Positions 1 to 10,956 of a DNA stretch of 27,332 nt are shown one piece after another. The position numbers and the translations under genes were made by a program. The notes under the pieces were generated by a model. It had not been told where the DNA came from, did not search any database, and saw only the letters and a list, made by a program, of their open reading frames with translations. Every line of letters begins with the position of its first letter. The first letter of the stretch is position 1. Source of the stretch: Rhizophagus sp. LPA8_4_AMF (Eukaryota > Glomeromycota > Glomeromycetes > Glomerales > Glomeraceae); assembly GCA_021464525.1 (NCBI GenBank), contig JADRCO010000733.1:1-27332 (forward strand), read 5' to 3'.

Positions 1-2
1 AT

Positions 3-1681
3 ATAGATTTAAGAAAATATTTACAACAAAATCATAATCAACTTACATGGAAAGAAAGAATTAATATTGCTTATTATATAATTCTTGCACTTAGTTATAT
101 TCATGATGAGAAAGCAATTCATAGAGATTTACATTCTGGAAATATATTATATTTACAACGTGAAAATAGTTGGGACATTAGTGATCTTGGATTTTGTGGA
201 CCTGCTGATAAACCATCAAAAAGTATATATGGAAATCTTCCTTACATAGCACCAGAAGTTATTAATGGAAAAGAATATACTTTTAAATCTGATATTTATA
301 GTATTGCAATGCTTATGTGGGAAATTTCATCTGGACAACCACCATTTAAAAATTATGAACATGAAAATGATATTGTAATGAATATTATTAATGGTATAAG
401 ACCAAAAATTGTGCCAGAAACTCCATTAGAATATAAAAATTTAATGATACAATGTTGGGATGCTGATCCATTAAAAAGACCTGATGCTAATGCACTTGAA
501 AAAAAAATGGAAAAAATTAATTTATATTATCAAAATATGCCAGACGAATTATTCCAATCAGAAATAGATAATTTAAAAATGAATAAAATAGAAGAAAATT
601 ATACGAGTAGCAGATTACTTACAAGTAAAATTCATAATTTTGAAAATCTACCTGAACCAAGAAATGCAACTGAAGGTACAAGTGTATAATATTTTATTAA
701 TGAATGTACTTATTTTAAAATACATTATTATTAATGTTCTCTTTTTTTTTGAATTTATATTATTATAGAAGAACAAGTAGGTATAAATTGATAATTTCTT
801 GTCATCTTCTAATTATTATAATAATCTAATTTTCTTTTTTTACTACTAACAGCATTTCATAGTAAATTGTATGACTTTAATATTCCTAACAATAGTAAGT
901 ACTGTATTTATTAACGTTACCATTGTTTAATTTTTTTTATAATAATATAGGTTTATATTAAATCGATATTTGTTTTTAGTTAACGATTTTAATGGATCAA
1001 ATAAGCAGTATAGTAAGAAATTATCAAATATAATTAATAAATATTTTTAGTGATTTGTTTGAAAGATAAACTAATATTAAAATCTATTTCTACATTCTTA
1101 ATTTTAGGTGATAGTGAAAAATTACCCAAAGAATTTATAAATTTGCAAATAAATTCAAATAGTAAGTGAATAAATAAATTTATTATAATAATAATTTCAT
1201 TTATTAAATAACGTGACTTTTATTTTTAAAATTAATATGACGAAAAAGTAATAATTCAACAACAAATGAAAAGGAAAAATATTGATAATGATGGTAAGTA
1301 AAAAAAAAAAGAATAATAAATAATTATTTTATCAATATATTAATTTAAGTTGGCTTTTTATTTAAAAATTTAGATGATGAAAAAGAAATAATTCAACAAA
1401 AAACGAAAAGACAAAATATTGGTGATATTGAAGGTAGGCGAAAATTTTGTAACTATAATTTCAATACTATATTATTTTTAATTCTATTTATTTATTTCTT
1501 AATAGATGATGACGATGTATATAATGATCCAAACCTTCATTCAAATGAACAAGATGATCTGGAAATCCCTGATGGCAAGTTCTTAATTGCTTTAAAAAAA
1601 TATTTCCTATGTTTTTTGTTGTTTTTATTTGTTAATAATTAGTATTTATTGTTATTTATCTATTCATTAGACGGGTTCTAA
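3..1681 (+). CDS. TKL-type protein kinase, copy A (5' partial, 9 visible exons)
   Basis: Seen: an open frame runs from base 3 through a kinase C-lobe: HRDLHSGNIL catalytic loop, SDLGFCGPA (DLG in place of DFG), APEVINGKEY, SDIYSIAMLMWE, and CWDADPLKRPD near the end of the domain. Proposed exons by GT/AG signals and reading phase: 3-675, 769-780, 853-894, 980-1012, 1108-1161, 1249-1293, 1374-1433, 1506-1574, 1671-1681. Together they give 332 residues, ending EIPDDGF-stop. Every tail intron is phase 1. The last intron has a GC donor (GCAAGT at 1575). If the donor at 1013 is not used, the frame stops at 1048-1050. Role, from the family: a serine/threonine or dual-specificity signalling kinase of the expanded arbuscular-mycorrhizal TKL group; substrates unknown. 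The N-lobe lies upstream of the window. The Met at base 309 is internal to the domain and is not the start. The kinase call is firm; the small exons rest on conservation with copies B and C. Confidence 0.85.
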
Positions 1682-2056
1682 ATTCTCCTTTGGTAATAAA
1701 TTAACGATATTATTATTATATTTTGAAGATTTTATCATTTATTTATATTTTATTTTTTGATTTATTTAAACACTAAGACTAGAGTAGTAAAATAGTATTT
1801 TACAAGATTCTTAGTTTGTAATTTAAATAATTATAAAATAAACCAATTCGGATTATTAAATATGTAAATTATCAAAAAAAAAGATCACAACTTCTAAATT
1901 AATCGTTTCTTTTTTAATAAGAAAAACATAATAAGAGAGATTCTTTAACGAGATCGATTCCCTTTACAAATTTTCATATATACAAGGAAAATAGTGGAAC
2001 GATCTCAACTAATACAAGATCCATTGATTCATCTGTAGAAAATGAAAATGAAAAAA
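1682..2056 (+). other. 3' flank conserved with kinase copies B and C
   Basis: No complete gene. The stretch after the stop codon resembles the stretches after the stops of copies B (about 20415-20815) and C (about 24047-24430), with shared blocks such as AGAGATTCTTTAAC and CAATTCCCTTTACAAA. The duplicated unit therefore includes 3' UTR or downstream DNA. In copy A the piece near 2000-2055 can be read as peptide (STNTRSIDSSVENENE), but it is frame-disrupted in B and C, so it may be the relic of an older last exon. Confidence 0.6.
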
Positions 2057-2802
2057 AAGAAAATTATTATTTGGTAAATTATATAGTGAGTTATATTTAT
2101 ATTTTTTTTGATTATTTTTTTTTTTTTAATCGATCGTTGTTGTTAAAAGAGGTTAGAAATATTTTTATATTATATACTGTATATACACATTTTTTAAAAA
2201 AAAATTAATACTAACTTATTAATTATTGGAAACTGTATATTAAATAATTATAAAATCATGTTTTTTTAATTAATTGATATATTTGATATATAAAAAGTCG
2301 TATCTTTTTTTGAATAATTTCTAAATATATTTATTTATAAAAAAATAAATTTCGTCGAAACAATTTAAAGTCATGTATTAGGCAATCAACAAAATTTAAA
2401 GAAGTTCGGAGTTATCATTTTTGTATCAAAAATAAAAGCTAATTTTTTTCCTAAAAACAAAATACTTATATTATGTCTGTTATTTTGAGGAGAAGTAGTT
2501 AATGCAGTTACTACAAGAGCAACCAAGTAAATATGGATTGGATCGGGGCGTCAACTCGATCCAATCTAATTAAATTTGTGAACGCACTCATTGTTTGTTA
2601 TTTCATTATTTATACATTAAATTTTTTTAATAACTATGTATCTTACTCGAATAATAAATCTGATGATCCAATGGATTTTATTAATTACAGTACTAAATTT
2701 GATGCTTACATGTAAGTTAATTTGTCTAATCATACATTATTATCAATACAATAAAGTAAATAGGTAATATACAGTATACTATATAATAATCTATAACTAT
2801 GA
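2057..2802. other. Intergenic spacer between convergent kinase A and PQQ gene
   Basis: AT-rich spacer between two genes that point towards each other. A 60-codon open frame at 2533-2715 is not supported as a gene: no homologous style, no splice context, and it starts inside an inverted repeat. The repeat has 10-bp arms at 2536-2545 and 2557-2566 (GATTGGATCG / CGATCCAATC) and is the only GC-richer spot here. Confidence 0.55.
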
Positions 2803-4868
2803 TTACATAGGAGCCAAAGCATAAACTTTATTATTCATAGCTTGACCTAAAAAATAAAATGAAAATCCATAAATAATTTTTTTTTTTATGTTTAAAATTA
2901 AAATATCATATTGAATACAAAATTTACTTACCATAACCACTTCCAACATATACAACACCATTAACAATACTTGGACCACAATTAAGTGCTCCTATGGTTT
3001 GAAATTCGAATAAAGTTTCACCAGTTTCAGCGTTTAAAGCAAATAATGTACCATTAGCATCGTAACTTGGATAATAAACTACTCCATTAGAATATGATAT
3101 TGGACCAGTTCCGCCAGATTGTACTTTATTTGCTGCTTGCCATAATATTCCTCCTGTTGTAATATCAAGCGCCACAATTGCACCACTATATATTGTAGAT
3201 GGACTACCTGGTGCAGGTTTATCCAATACATATTGCAGATTATTAGCATTTGCTTGCGATACGAAATATCTTTTCCCATCAGTTCTAAGAATTTTTTTTA
3301 AAAAAAGGTTAAAACAATATTCTTTGAAAAATAATAATAATTAATTTAATAACTTTTAAAAGATAATTACGCGCAGCCAAATAGCGATCCACCTTACAAA
3401 AAAGTACTTATTAATATTATTTGTTTTGGAATTAAACAGATTTATTTTACTTAATTTTAACTTACCACCCACAGCCCCAGGACCAGAATTAGTAGACCAA
3501 ACAATCTCGCCAGTGGAAGAATTTAATGCCCACGTAATCCCTGATTTTGCAGTCGCAATAACAAGTTGAATGCATTCGCCAGACGAATAACATGTATTAA
3601 CAAGTAAGGGCGCCTGACCAAAATCTAATTTTGTAAAAAAGAAAAAGTAAAATTATTTTATCATAAAATTTTATCACAAAATTTTAATTTTCAACATAAT
3701 AAACATTACCATAATCAGGTCCAGCCGGAGTTGGACAATTTTGTGGATTCGTTTGATTAAAAACACAGGCAACAGTCCAATTATCTAATCCTGCCGTTCT
3801 TCTTGACCATACTACTTCTCCTGTATCTATATTTAATGCAAGTATAGCATCAAAATGATTATTAGGATCGTGACATTTCATCATATCTACACTATTTGAA
3901 GCATTTGCCACGCAATCTGTTACATAGCTCGGAGTCTTTAATAAATAAAAATAAAAAATAAATATTAAATAAGATAAATAAATTACATTGAAATTTATTT
4001 AATTTTTTTTCAATCATCATACCTCATAATTATTTCCGGTAGCAATATAAACCAATTTATTTACAGGATCAATTGCTGGTGCAGAACCCCAAACCGCATT
4101 TCCAGAATATAAATCAGATCTACCATTGTTATCAGGTAACATAAAAGTTTTCCAAATAATATTACCAGTTTTTAAATCTAACTTAGTAAAACTTCCTCTA
4201 AAAGAACAACATTGATAATTTGGTATACTTGATGAAGCTGCTTCTTCTTTTGAAGAAACTCCAACATATACGCCACCATCATAAATTGTAGCAGATTGTG
4301 TTATAATTGCATGAGGATGATTATCAAGTAATGTACTCCAAACAAGTCTACCATCGAGATCAACAGCTACGATATAAGGATTTGAACCATTATCTGAAAC
4401 TTGAGTCCCAAATACTAATAATTTTTCTACGGGATCTATTGCAATAGTTGTTCGACTTATAACTCTTGGATCTGATGGTTGTGGTATATATGATAGTGAT
4501 ATATTATACGCCCAATTAATTTGACCTGTTTGTGCATTTACCGAATATAAATTTCCTGACCAATCAGGAAAATAAATATTATTTTGAAAAGTAACGGGAG
4601 TAGCGGAAACTGAACTCCCTGTCTCAACAATAAACTTAACCTATAATACGACGTCATAAATTAATATGTCAAAATATAAATTAAATCATAAAATTCTAAC
4701 CTTTAAAGAGCCGACATTAATTGGAGAAATTATTTCTTCTTCATCACCATTACGATTATTATTTATACCAGTTCCACCGAAACTAAGCCAATCTTTGTAA
4801 GAAAAAACATTTATGACATGATGAGTGAATAAAATTGAAAAGAAAAATATTGTACGAATAAATTTCAT
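2803..4868 (-). CDS. Secreted PQQ-repeat beta-propeller protein (polyvinyl-alcohol dehydrogenase-like), 7 exons
   Basis: Seen: proposed exons (coding order) 4868-4701, 4640-4023, 3935-3710, 3624-3466, 3392-3371 (22 nt), 3284-2932 and 2846-2803. They join in frame to 529 residues ending VYALAPM-stop, and all introns are GT..AG, 60-87 nt. Residues 1-23 look like a signal peptide (MKFIRT, then a hydrophobic run). At least seven PQQ-type blade motifs are visible, for example LYSVNAQTGQINW, ILALNIDTGEVVW, WALNSSTGEIVW and IVALDITTGGILW. There is a vicinal Cys200-Cys201 in QCCSFRGS, plus TGNNYE and a GPDYDFGQAPLL segment built across an exon junction. Known: this combination occurs in polyvinyl-alcohol dehydrogenase-like quinoproteins, where PQQ sits in the propeller over a Cys-Cys disulfide. 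Inference: an extracellular or secretory-route oxidoreductase or propeller; substrate unknown, and no cytochrome c domain is present. The start is chosen because it gives the signal peptide. It converges with kinase A; no operon-like context. Confidence 0.85.
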
Positions 4869-7800
4869 TATGAAATTAAAAATTTATTAAATTCAATTGT
4901 AAAATTGGAAGTTTTCATACTTTAAAAAAAAAAAATTAAAATTGCTCTCTAAACCATTAGTAGATAAAACTACTTTAATAGGAATAAGATTTTTCTTTGA
5001 AAAGTGAAACAATGTAACAGATGATAAACTTTTTTGTTACGCGAAAATAAATTGTAGATCGGTACTTAATTTTATTATACGTAAATATTATGTCACGAGG
5101 GTATCAAATAAAGCCATTTTTGGTTAAACAAAGACATCGGTTAATAGTGATCCGATAAATCGATGATTCGATATTTCGAAATGATTATCCTCCGGTTTTT
5201 TTTCGCTTAGATAATCCGGTGACTTTGTTATAGTAATTAGTAAAGTTATAAAAAAAAGATTGATATTCATATTTTTTTTTTTAACCCGAAAATGAATTAT
5301 TTATCCTTATGAAATATTGAAAAAATTATAAATACTTCAATAATTAAAACAAATTTGAATCTTGAATGGAGTTGGACTTTACAAAGTGGGTTTTTGTGAT
5401 TTACATTAGGAATGGTTGTGTTGGAGTCCAAAGCTTTTTAAGTTGCAATAAATTTTTTTATAAAAGAGAATGTATATAATTTGACAATAACTTTGTGATG
5501 CTAATTATAAAAATATTTCGTTCTAATATTACATAAATATGATACATTGATATTGATACCACAGTAACACCAACCCTTTATTCCTTTATTTTTATTATAT
5601 TCTATTCTATTGTAGCCGAGATAAGTTATCGTTCTCTACTATCGAACAAATTAAATCTAGAATCTAATGTAAGCTATATGTACCGTGAATTTATTTGTTT
5701 CTAAAAAACAAGGAATGAATTTGCTAACAAAATTAATTATTAATTATCGGTACCTATGAATTGTATATTTATATTCATTATTCCATCTAAATCGCAAGAT
5801 ATAAAATATTTTCGGCGTTTATCTTATCATTTTCCGTAAGATTGCACTTCAGCCCAAGACTTCAATCGATACGTCCCTTCTTTTTAGACAAAATTATTAA
5901 AAATAAATTTTACGTCAATGTATCAAGATCATCAAAAAACTAAAAAAAAATAGCAAGTGGAACTGTCACAAGCTGGTTACAGCGGAGGCGAAGTCTATAA
6001 CCAATCTTCCACTTGGTGAATTAAAATTAAAAGTAGGATTACAAATTATACTCCTGTGAAATTTAAATCCATCAGTAAGACTTTACTTTGATGAAGATTA
6101 CAAACAATTAGCCTTGTACTATTGCAAAGCAATTAATGCAAAAATTATTACAGATCCTCACATTAATTAGTAAACATGTCTTTATATCTTGAATTACATT
6201 AAAGGGGTAAGTATATTCCCGTTATAATTTACCTTTTACTTTGAAGCAATATAAAATCTTTCAAATATATAGTAACACATATGAAGTGATTTTCCATAAG
6301 TTTAAGTCTAATCAATCTAATATTTTAGGATTACAATATTTTTTAATATGATAAATAATTTTATTTAGTAATAAAAAATTTATTAATTTAATGTTTAATT
6401 ATACTGTGACAATTGATGGGTTCTACATCTGACGCACATCAGCTATCAACTGACGCAAATTGACATTTGAGCACTTGAGGCAATAATTTAATATAAATAA
6501 ATCGGAAATTTTTTTTATTCATATCACAATTTATTTTCAAGATTTTTTTTTATACACGCTTTATTATTTAACCTCATTGGCTACTAGTTCCTTATATATG
6601 AAATTATAATGCTTTACTAATAGGCTAGAAGATATGCTAAAGATAACCTATTACTATTTGCTAAAGAATTAGACTTGGATCTTTATCGTTATACTAACAG
6701 ACTTTTTCTAACGATATTTCTCTATTAACCATAATTTATACTTCTTACAACTAAATAATAATTGATAAAATCCTTGTTTAATTCGACACCACCTGGTAAG
6801 ATAATTGGTCGATTTTTGGAGCTAGGGGGATAAACTACCCAATGAAAGATATCCATTATAAATGTTCGGTTCATCATAGTACTGAGGTCTATTTCCATCA
6901 AGGGCTATTTTGATCATTTGCCATTTCTCCTTGAGCATGTCCTATTCCCAAATTGGAATATTGTTTACTCTTTTCATTATTTTTTATTAGATTTGAAGGT
7001 GCTACTGGTTTCTTTTGTTAAGGAGAAATAGATGCTGAATGGATAAAGAATTATGATGGTATTATATTGACAAATTAGAAACAGTGACAGATATTCATGT
7101 TTTTAGTCTCAGCTTATTTTCTATTATAACTACACAATTCTTTAAATCTTTGAAGATAACACCTACAATCAAGTGTTATTAATTGCATTGGATATTTTAC
7201 TTGTAATATTTACTATAATATTCACTTAGTGACGTTCTATCTGATTTTTTTTTTATGGAAATGTATTTTCATTTTTCAACTTATCTAACAAAATATATTA
7301 TCATATTCAACTGAAAAGATATCGAGTCAGATCATAGGGAAATGTCGATACTACGGAATCATCGATCAGAAACAGAACAAAATGAATATCTTGAATTGAA
7401 TAAGTGAATATATTCTGAAGTAAGGCATAATAACACAAAAGATCTGTGAAATATGACATGTTAATATGCAATGCCATGTTCCAATTGTAAGAGTCTCATA
7501 TGAAAAAAAATGGCAGTGTGCACTGTTGAGGTTGAGGTTGAGTTTGGACATTTTCTAATATTTTTAATTTGAACAAGACGGAACCTATAAAATAACTGGG
7601 ATAGGTGGTTATTTTGGAATATGAACGGCTGATAATATGAACGATGATAATAAAGTTTATATTGAAAAATGTGTTTTAGTTTTTTTTATCAAAAAAAGAA
7701 AAAAATGGTCTTTTTATATTATTTTAATTGTATAAATTTTTACTGATGAAATTAATGCAAGTATATGTAAAAAAAATTATTTTTGGTATTTTTGTATGAG

Positions 7801-7950
7801 TAATAACTTTTTTCTTATATTATATAATATTATTTTAGTTTTACATAAAATTTAGATGTAATAAACTTTTTCTTAAATGAATAATATTATGTAGTTGTAT
7901 ATAAAATTTCCATAATTCATATAAAAATATTTGTCGTATATAAAAAAATT
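4869..7950. other. Gene-poor intergenic region upstream of the PQQ gene
   Basis: About 3.1 kb of AT-rich DNA that should include the promoter of the divergent-side PQQ gene just above 4868. I see no convincing coding exon on either strand. The open frame at 7366-7551 (-) looks random. Stretches such as 6790-7050 are less AT-rich and may be decayed transposon or gene sequence, but stops in all frames prevent a call. A short hexamer repeat (GTTGAG x3) lies at 7524-7541. Confidence 0.5.
5954..6015. repeat. GC-richer nested inverted repeat (62 nt)
   Basis: An outer stem CAAGTGGA (5954-5961) / TCCACTTG (6008-6015) encloses an inner stem GGTTA (5975-5979) / TAACC (5998-6002). The element is about half GC in DNA that is otherwise roughly 80% AT. 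It could be a structured RNA, or the core of a small transposon. It is not a tRNA: the arms and the T-loop do not fit. Confidence 0.45.
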
Positions 7951-7953
7951 TAT

Positions 7954-8260
7954 AATTGACTCATGCAAAAAGTAATTGTTTTTGCATGAGTAATAAAAGG
8001 AATATGCGGGATTTTAATTACCGATATTTTTATTAGACATCCAATATTGAAATCAGTATTAATAGCATTAATTCCTATTCGCCACTGCAGTATTCCTAAT
8101 GACCGAACTATATCTCAGTTATTGGATAGGGACATTGGGGCCATAGGGGGATATCGGTCGAAGACCGATACCTATCGAATAACTATATTAATATTGCGTA
8201 ATTAGTTGATTTAATTATCCATAAAATTTTCAAAAATGCAAACTTTCTCATGAGTCAATT
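7954..8260. repeat. MITE-like stretch bounded by 12-bp perfect inverted repeats
   Basis: AATTGACTCATG at 7954-7965 is matched in inverse by CATGAGTCAATT at 8249-8260. Just inside the left end is a perfect 13-bp hairpin (arms 7959-7971 and 7979-7991, TTTTTGCATGAGT type, 7-nt loop). A second large hairpin lies at 8117-8184. There is no coding content. A related TTTTTGTATGAGT copy sits at about 7786-7798, so the borders could also be read differently. Probably a non-autonomous DNA element; family unknown. Confidence 0.4.
8117..8184. repeat. Compound hairpin with GC-rich core
   Basis: Outer arms AGTTATTGGATAGG (8117-8130) and CCTATCGAATAACT (8171-8184) pair at 13 of 14 positions. An inner perfect stem TATCGGTC (8152-8159) / GACCGATA (8163-8170) has a 3-nt loop and directly abuts the outer right arm. 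The TATCGGTCG word also occurs in the element that interrupts kinase copy D near 27254, so a common transposon origin is possible but unproven. Confidence 0.45.
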
Positions 8261-9610
8261 GAATTAATAATAACATCATGAATAAGTAATAGTTATTTTG
8301 TAATCAAACACGGTGCTGCGCCAAATTTTGCTGAGGCACGTGATATTAAGCATGTGACGAGATTAATTCACTACTGCGCACCTATTGTTGATCAGAGATT
8401 TTCTCGGCGAATATCAAAATGCCGATATATAGCAAGAAAAGTAATATGTCCGTATTTTGTTTGGAACATCTATAGGGTCAATAAATTGATTAGCATCATG
8501 ATGACATGTTTAAAGAAGTTGACTGAACAATAAACCGACCTACCTTATACAACATAAATCACGCGATAAAATGATCAAACAAATAGGAAAAATCAAATTT
8601 TAATGATTTGTACCAACCATTCAGATTGAATAAAAAATAACTTGTGAATAATATAATTTAGTATATTATAACAGTTAAATATTTTGTCCTCATTAAATAT
8701 TTTTTTACAGTATTCGATAAACTGGAATTAAAACTAAGTTAGAATAGAATTGGACTTTTCACCTTTAAGGTAATTAATAATTACCTTTTGCACGAATCAA
8801 AAAAATCATTTCTTTTCTGCAAGTATGTTATTGTGTCATATAAACTATCATTTAATCAATGATTTTACGAAATGCTAAAAATTGAACGCATAAAAATTAA
8901 TGTTATAAATATTTTACAAAAAATAAAGAAAATTTTTATAAGTTTAATCTTTACAACTAAAATATTATATTAAATGAATTCTTTTATTATAAACAACTCT
9001 AGGTAGTAGATATCAAAAATATAAATATTTGATTTCCTAGTAAAATTAAATGAATAAAGTAAATCACCATGATATTGATCAAAAATATGAACATCAATCC
9101 CAAATTTAATTAAGACTAATAAATTTACGTTATAAATTATGATAAATTTTAAATTTTTCTTTAATATGGTTATTGAACCCAACTTTCTATATTAATATGC
9201 AATATCAAAATCGCGATATGTAACATCGTAGTGTCGTAACGTCTAAAATGATGTGTAAGATAAACGATCAGCGTTATAAATATTACGGATCATTTACTTT
9301 TCCATTCATGAAATTGGAGAAATTGGAAATTTCTTCATGGCGTGGATTACCTGTATTATTACTTGTATGATTAGTTTATCTAGGTAACGAGTTACATGAG
9401 AGAACGAACGCATTATTTAAATTTTTGTTAAATTTACTAATCCATTCTTCAAGTTTCATGATTTAAAAGAAATTTTATTGTGAAATTGTGAATTTTTTTT
9501 CTTTTTTTGAACATAATCTTTTTTTAAATTTTTACTAACGAATAGAAAAAAACAGAAGAATTATGATAATCTAACGTGACGTATACACTTTTTTTTTTTA
9601 AAAAAAAAAG
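8261..9610. other. Intergenic, no gene seen
   Basis: AT-rich sequence with stops in all frames. The open frame at 8970-9182 (-) is a Phe/Ile/Tyr-rich translation typical of random AT-rich DNA. A less AT-rich patch at about 8310-8470 has no recognisable product. Confidence 0.5.
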
Positions 9611-9741
9611 CTACGTAACTACATAATCACGTAACCACATAACTATACATAACTATATAACTACTGTACATAACTAAATGACTAACACATAAACTACATA
9701 ACTATATATAACTACATTAACTAGTACATAATATTACATAA
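9611..9741. repeat. Degenerate ACATAACT-type microsatellite
   Basis: About 130 nt built from imperfect copies of a CTACATAACTA / ACATAACT motif (CTACGTAACT, ACATAATC, GTAACCACATAACT and so on), with few T runs and strong purine/pyrimidine regularity. It lies directly 3' of the F-box gene and is preceded by a poly-T/poly-A palindrome at about 9591-9610. Confidence 0.75.
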
Positions 9742-9797
9742 AGTCTAATATTTTTCGTATCATAATTTTCTTAATCCCATTTTCTTTTTTTTTTCTT

Positions 9798-10921
9798 TTA
9801 AGATAGAAAATAAGTTTTTTTAGTACAAGAATGCTTACAAATTTGTCTACAATAATAATGATCACAATCTTTACATCTTTCAGTCGTTTGTGGACACCTT
9901 CTACAAGCGAATACCTTACATTTATAACAAGATTTTTGAGGACATGAATTACAAATTAATGCATCAACATGACAAATATCACATTCTTTAATTATTCTAT
10001 TTGAAGAATTTAAACATTTTTCTTCATTACAATAAAATGTGTAACATTCTAAACATCCTTTATCTAAATCACAGCTCATACAAAAATTATTTTGTATAAG
10101 ACAATTCCCACATTCCATCGTAAATGATATATTTTCTCTACATTTCTTACAAAGATCTAAGGGGGAGAAATAATGATTAATTTTATATAAAAACAACCTT
10201 TTTTTTAAAAAAATAATTTAATAAAAACATACCGATATCAAGTTGAATAGATTTTTCAGTATTTAACGTTTTTAACGCTCTATTAAGTTCCACATAAGTA
10301 AATTTATAATAAGAAACTCCAGAAACGATAGAAAGATTTTGTCTCATAAGTGATCTCGTATCTATATCCTTACACCAAAGTACCCTTAATTTATTTAATT
10401 TTAATATAGGTTGAAAAGGTTCAAACCATGTTAAAGCGGATCCCAATTCACGAAGGGATAAACAAGAACAACCTCTTAAACTTATTTCTTCTAGATTCGG
10501 AAACCCATTAATTGATTCCCAGATAGAAGTACAATTTATACTTGTAAAATCTAAATTAATACTATTAACAACATCTAATAAATTATATTTTTTAAGCATA
10601 TTAATTAAATTTTTAATACATTTATCATCAATTCTACGTAATTTATGTGGAATTGATGAAATATATTGTAAATTACTTAAATAATCTTTTTCAATTCGTT
10701 TATGTTCCTCAGGAGTTGTAAAATGAATGTTTCGCCATAATGGAGGATATCGTTGAACGAATACAAGTCCTTTACATGAAATTGCTAATGAACGTAAAGA
10801 ATATATGTCTATATATCGACAAATATCCACTATTATTTCGTAAGGAAATGTAATTAAGTGTGGTTTGGAATTTTCATTATTGTTGGCATCATCATCATCA
10901 TTATTGTTGTTGGTGTTGTCG

Positions 10922-10953
<32 letters not shown>

Positions 10954-10956
10954 CAT
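9798..10956 (-). CDS. F-box protein with Asn/Asp-rich start and Cys-rich C terminus, 2 exons
   Basis: Seen: exon 1 is 10956-10233 and exon 2 is 10156-9798. The phase-1 intron (GTATGT..CTTAG, 76 nt) joins them in frame to 360 residues. Residues 1-30 are low complexity (11 Asn, then Asp/Asn). Residues 37-76 fit an F-box (FPYEIIVDICRYIDIYSLRSL, with a W at 74), followed by leucine-rich-like pieces (LEEISLRGCSCLSL, LRVLWCKDI). Exon 2 carries about 23 Cys in 118 residues, many as C-x2-C pairs (CKKC, CGNC, CDIC, CNSC, CKDC), which suggests zinc binding. Known: F-box proteins are the substrate-recruiting subunits of SCF ubiquitin ligases through Skp1. Inference: the LRR-like or Cys-rich part would bind the target. 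Without splicing, exon 1 would end after an unrelated hydrophobic tail, which argues for the intron. The start Met precedes the Asn run; no other upstream Met is in frame nearby. Confidence 0.8.
10921..10953. repeat. (GTT)11 trinucleotide repeat in coding exon
   Basis: Eleven GTT units on the + strand encode the poly-Asn run directly after the start codon of the F-box gene. An imperfect (ATC)n / (GTT)n mix continues to about 10887 and encodes Asp/Asn. A likely length-variable site. Confidence 0.85.

Noticed and set aside
309..311. Met in copy A as a gene start
   Set aside because: It lies in the middle of the kinase C-lobe (IAMLMWE). The frame is open to the window edge with catalytic motifs upstream.
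2533..2715. 60-residue open frame on the + strand with a hydrophobic stretch
   Set aside because: No family resemblance, begins inside an inverted repeat, no conserved context; expected by chance in AT-rich DNA.
3079..3279. 66-codon open frame on the - strand
   Set aside because: Shifted frame over the PQQ gene exon 3284-2932; the real frame shows the blade motifs.
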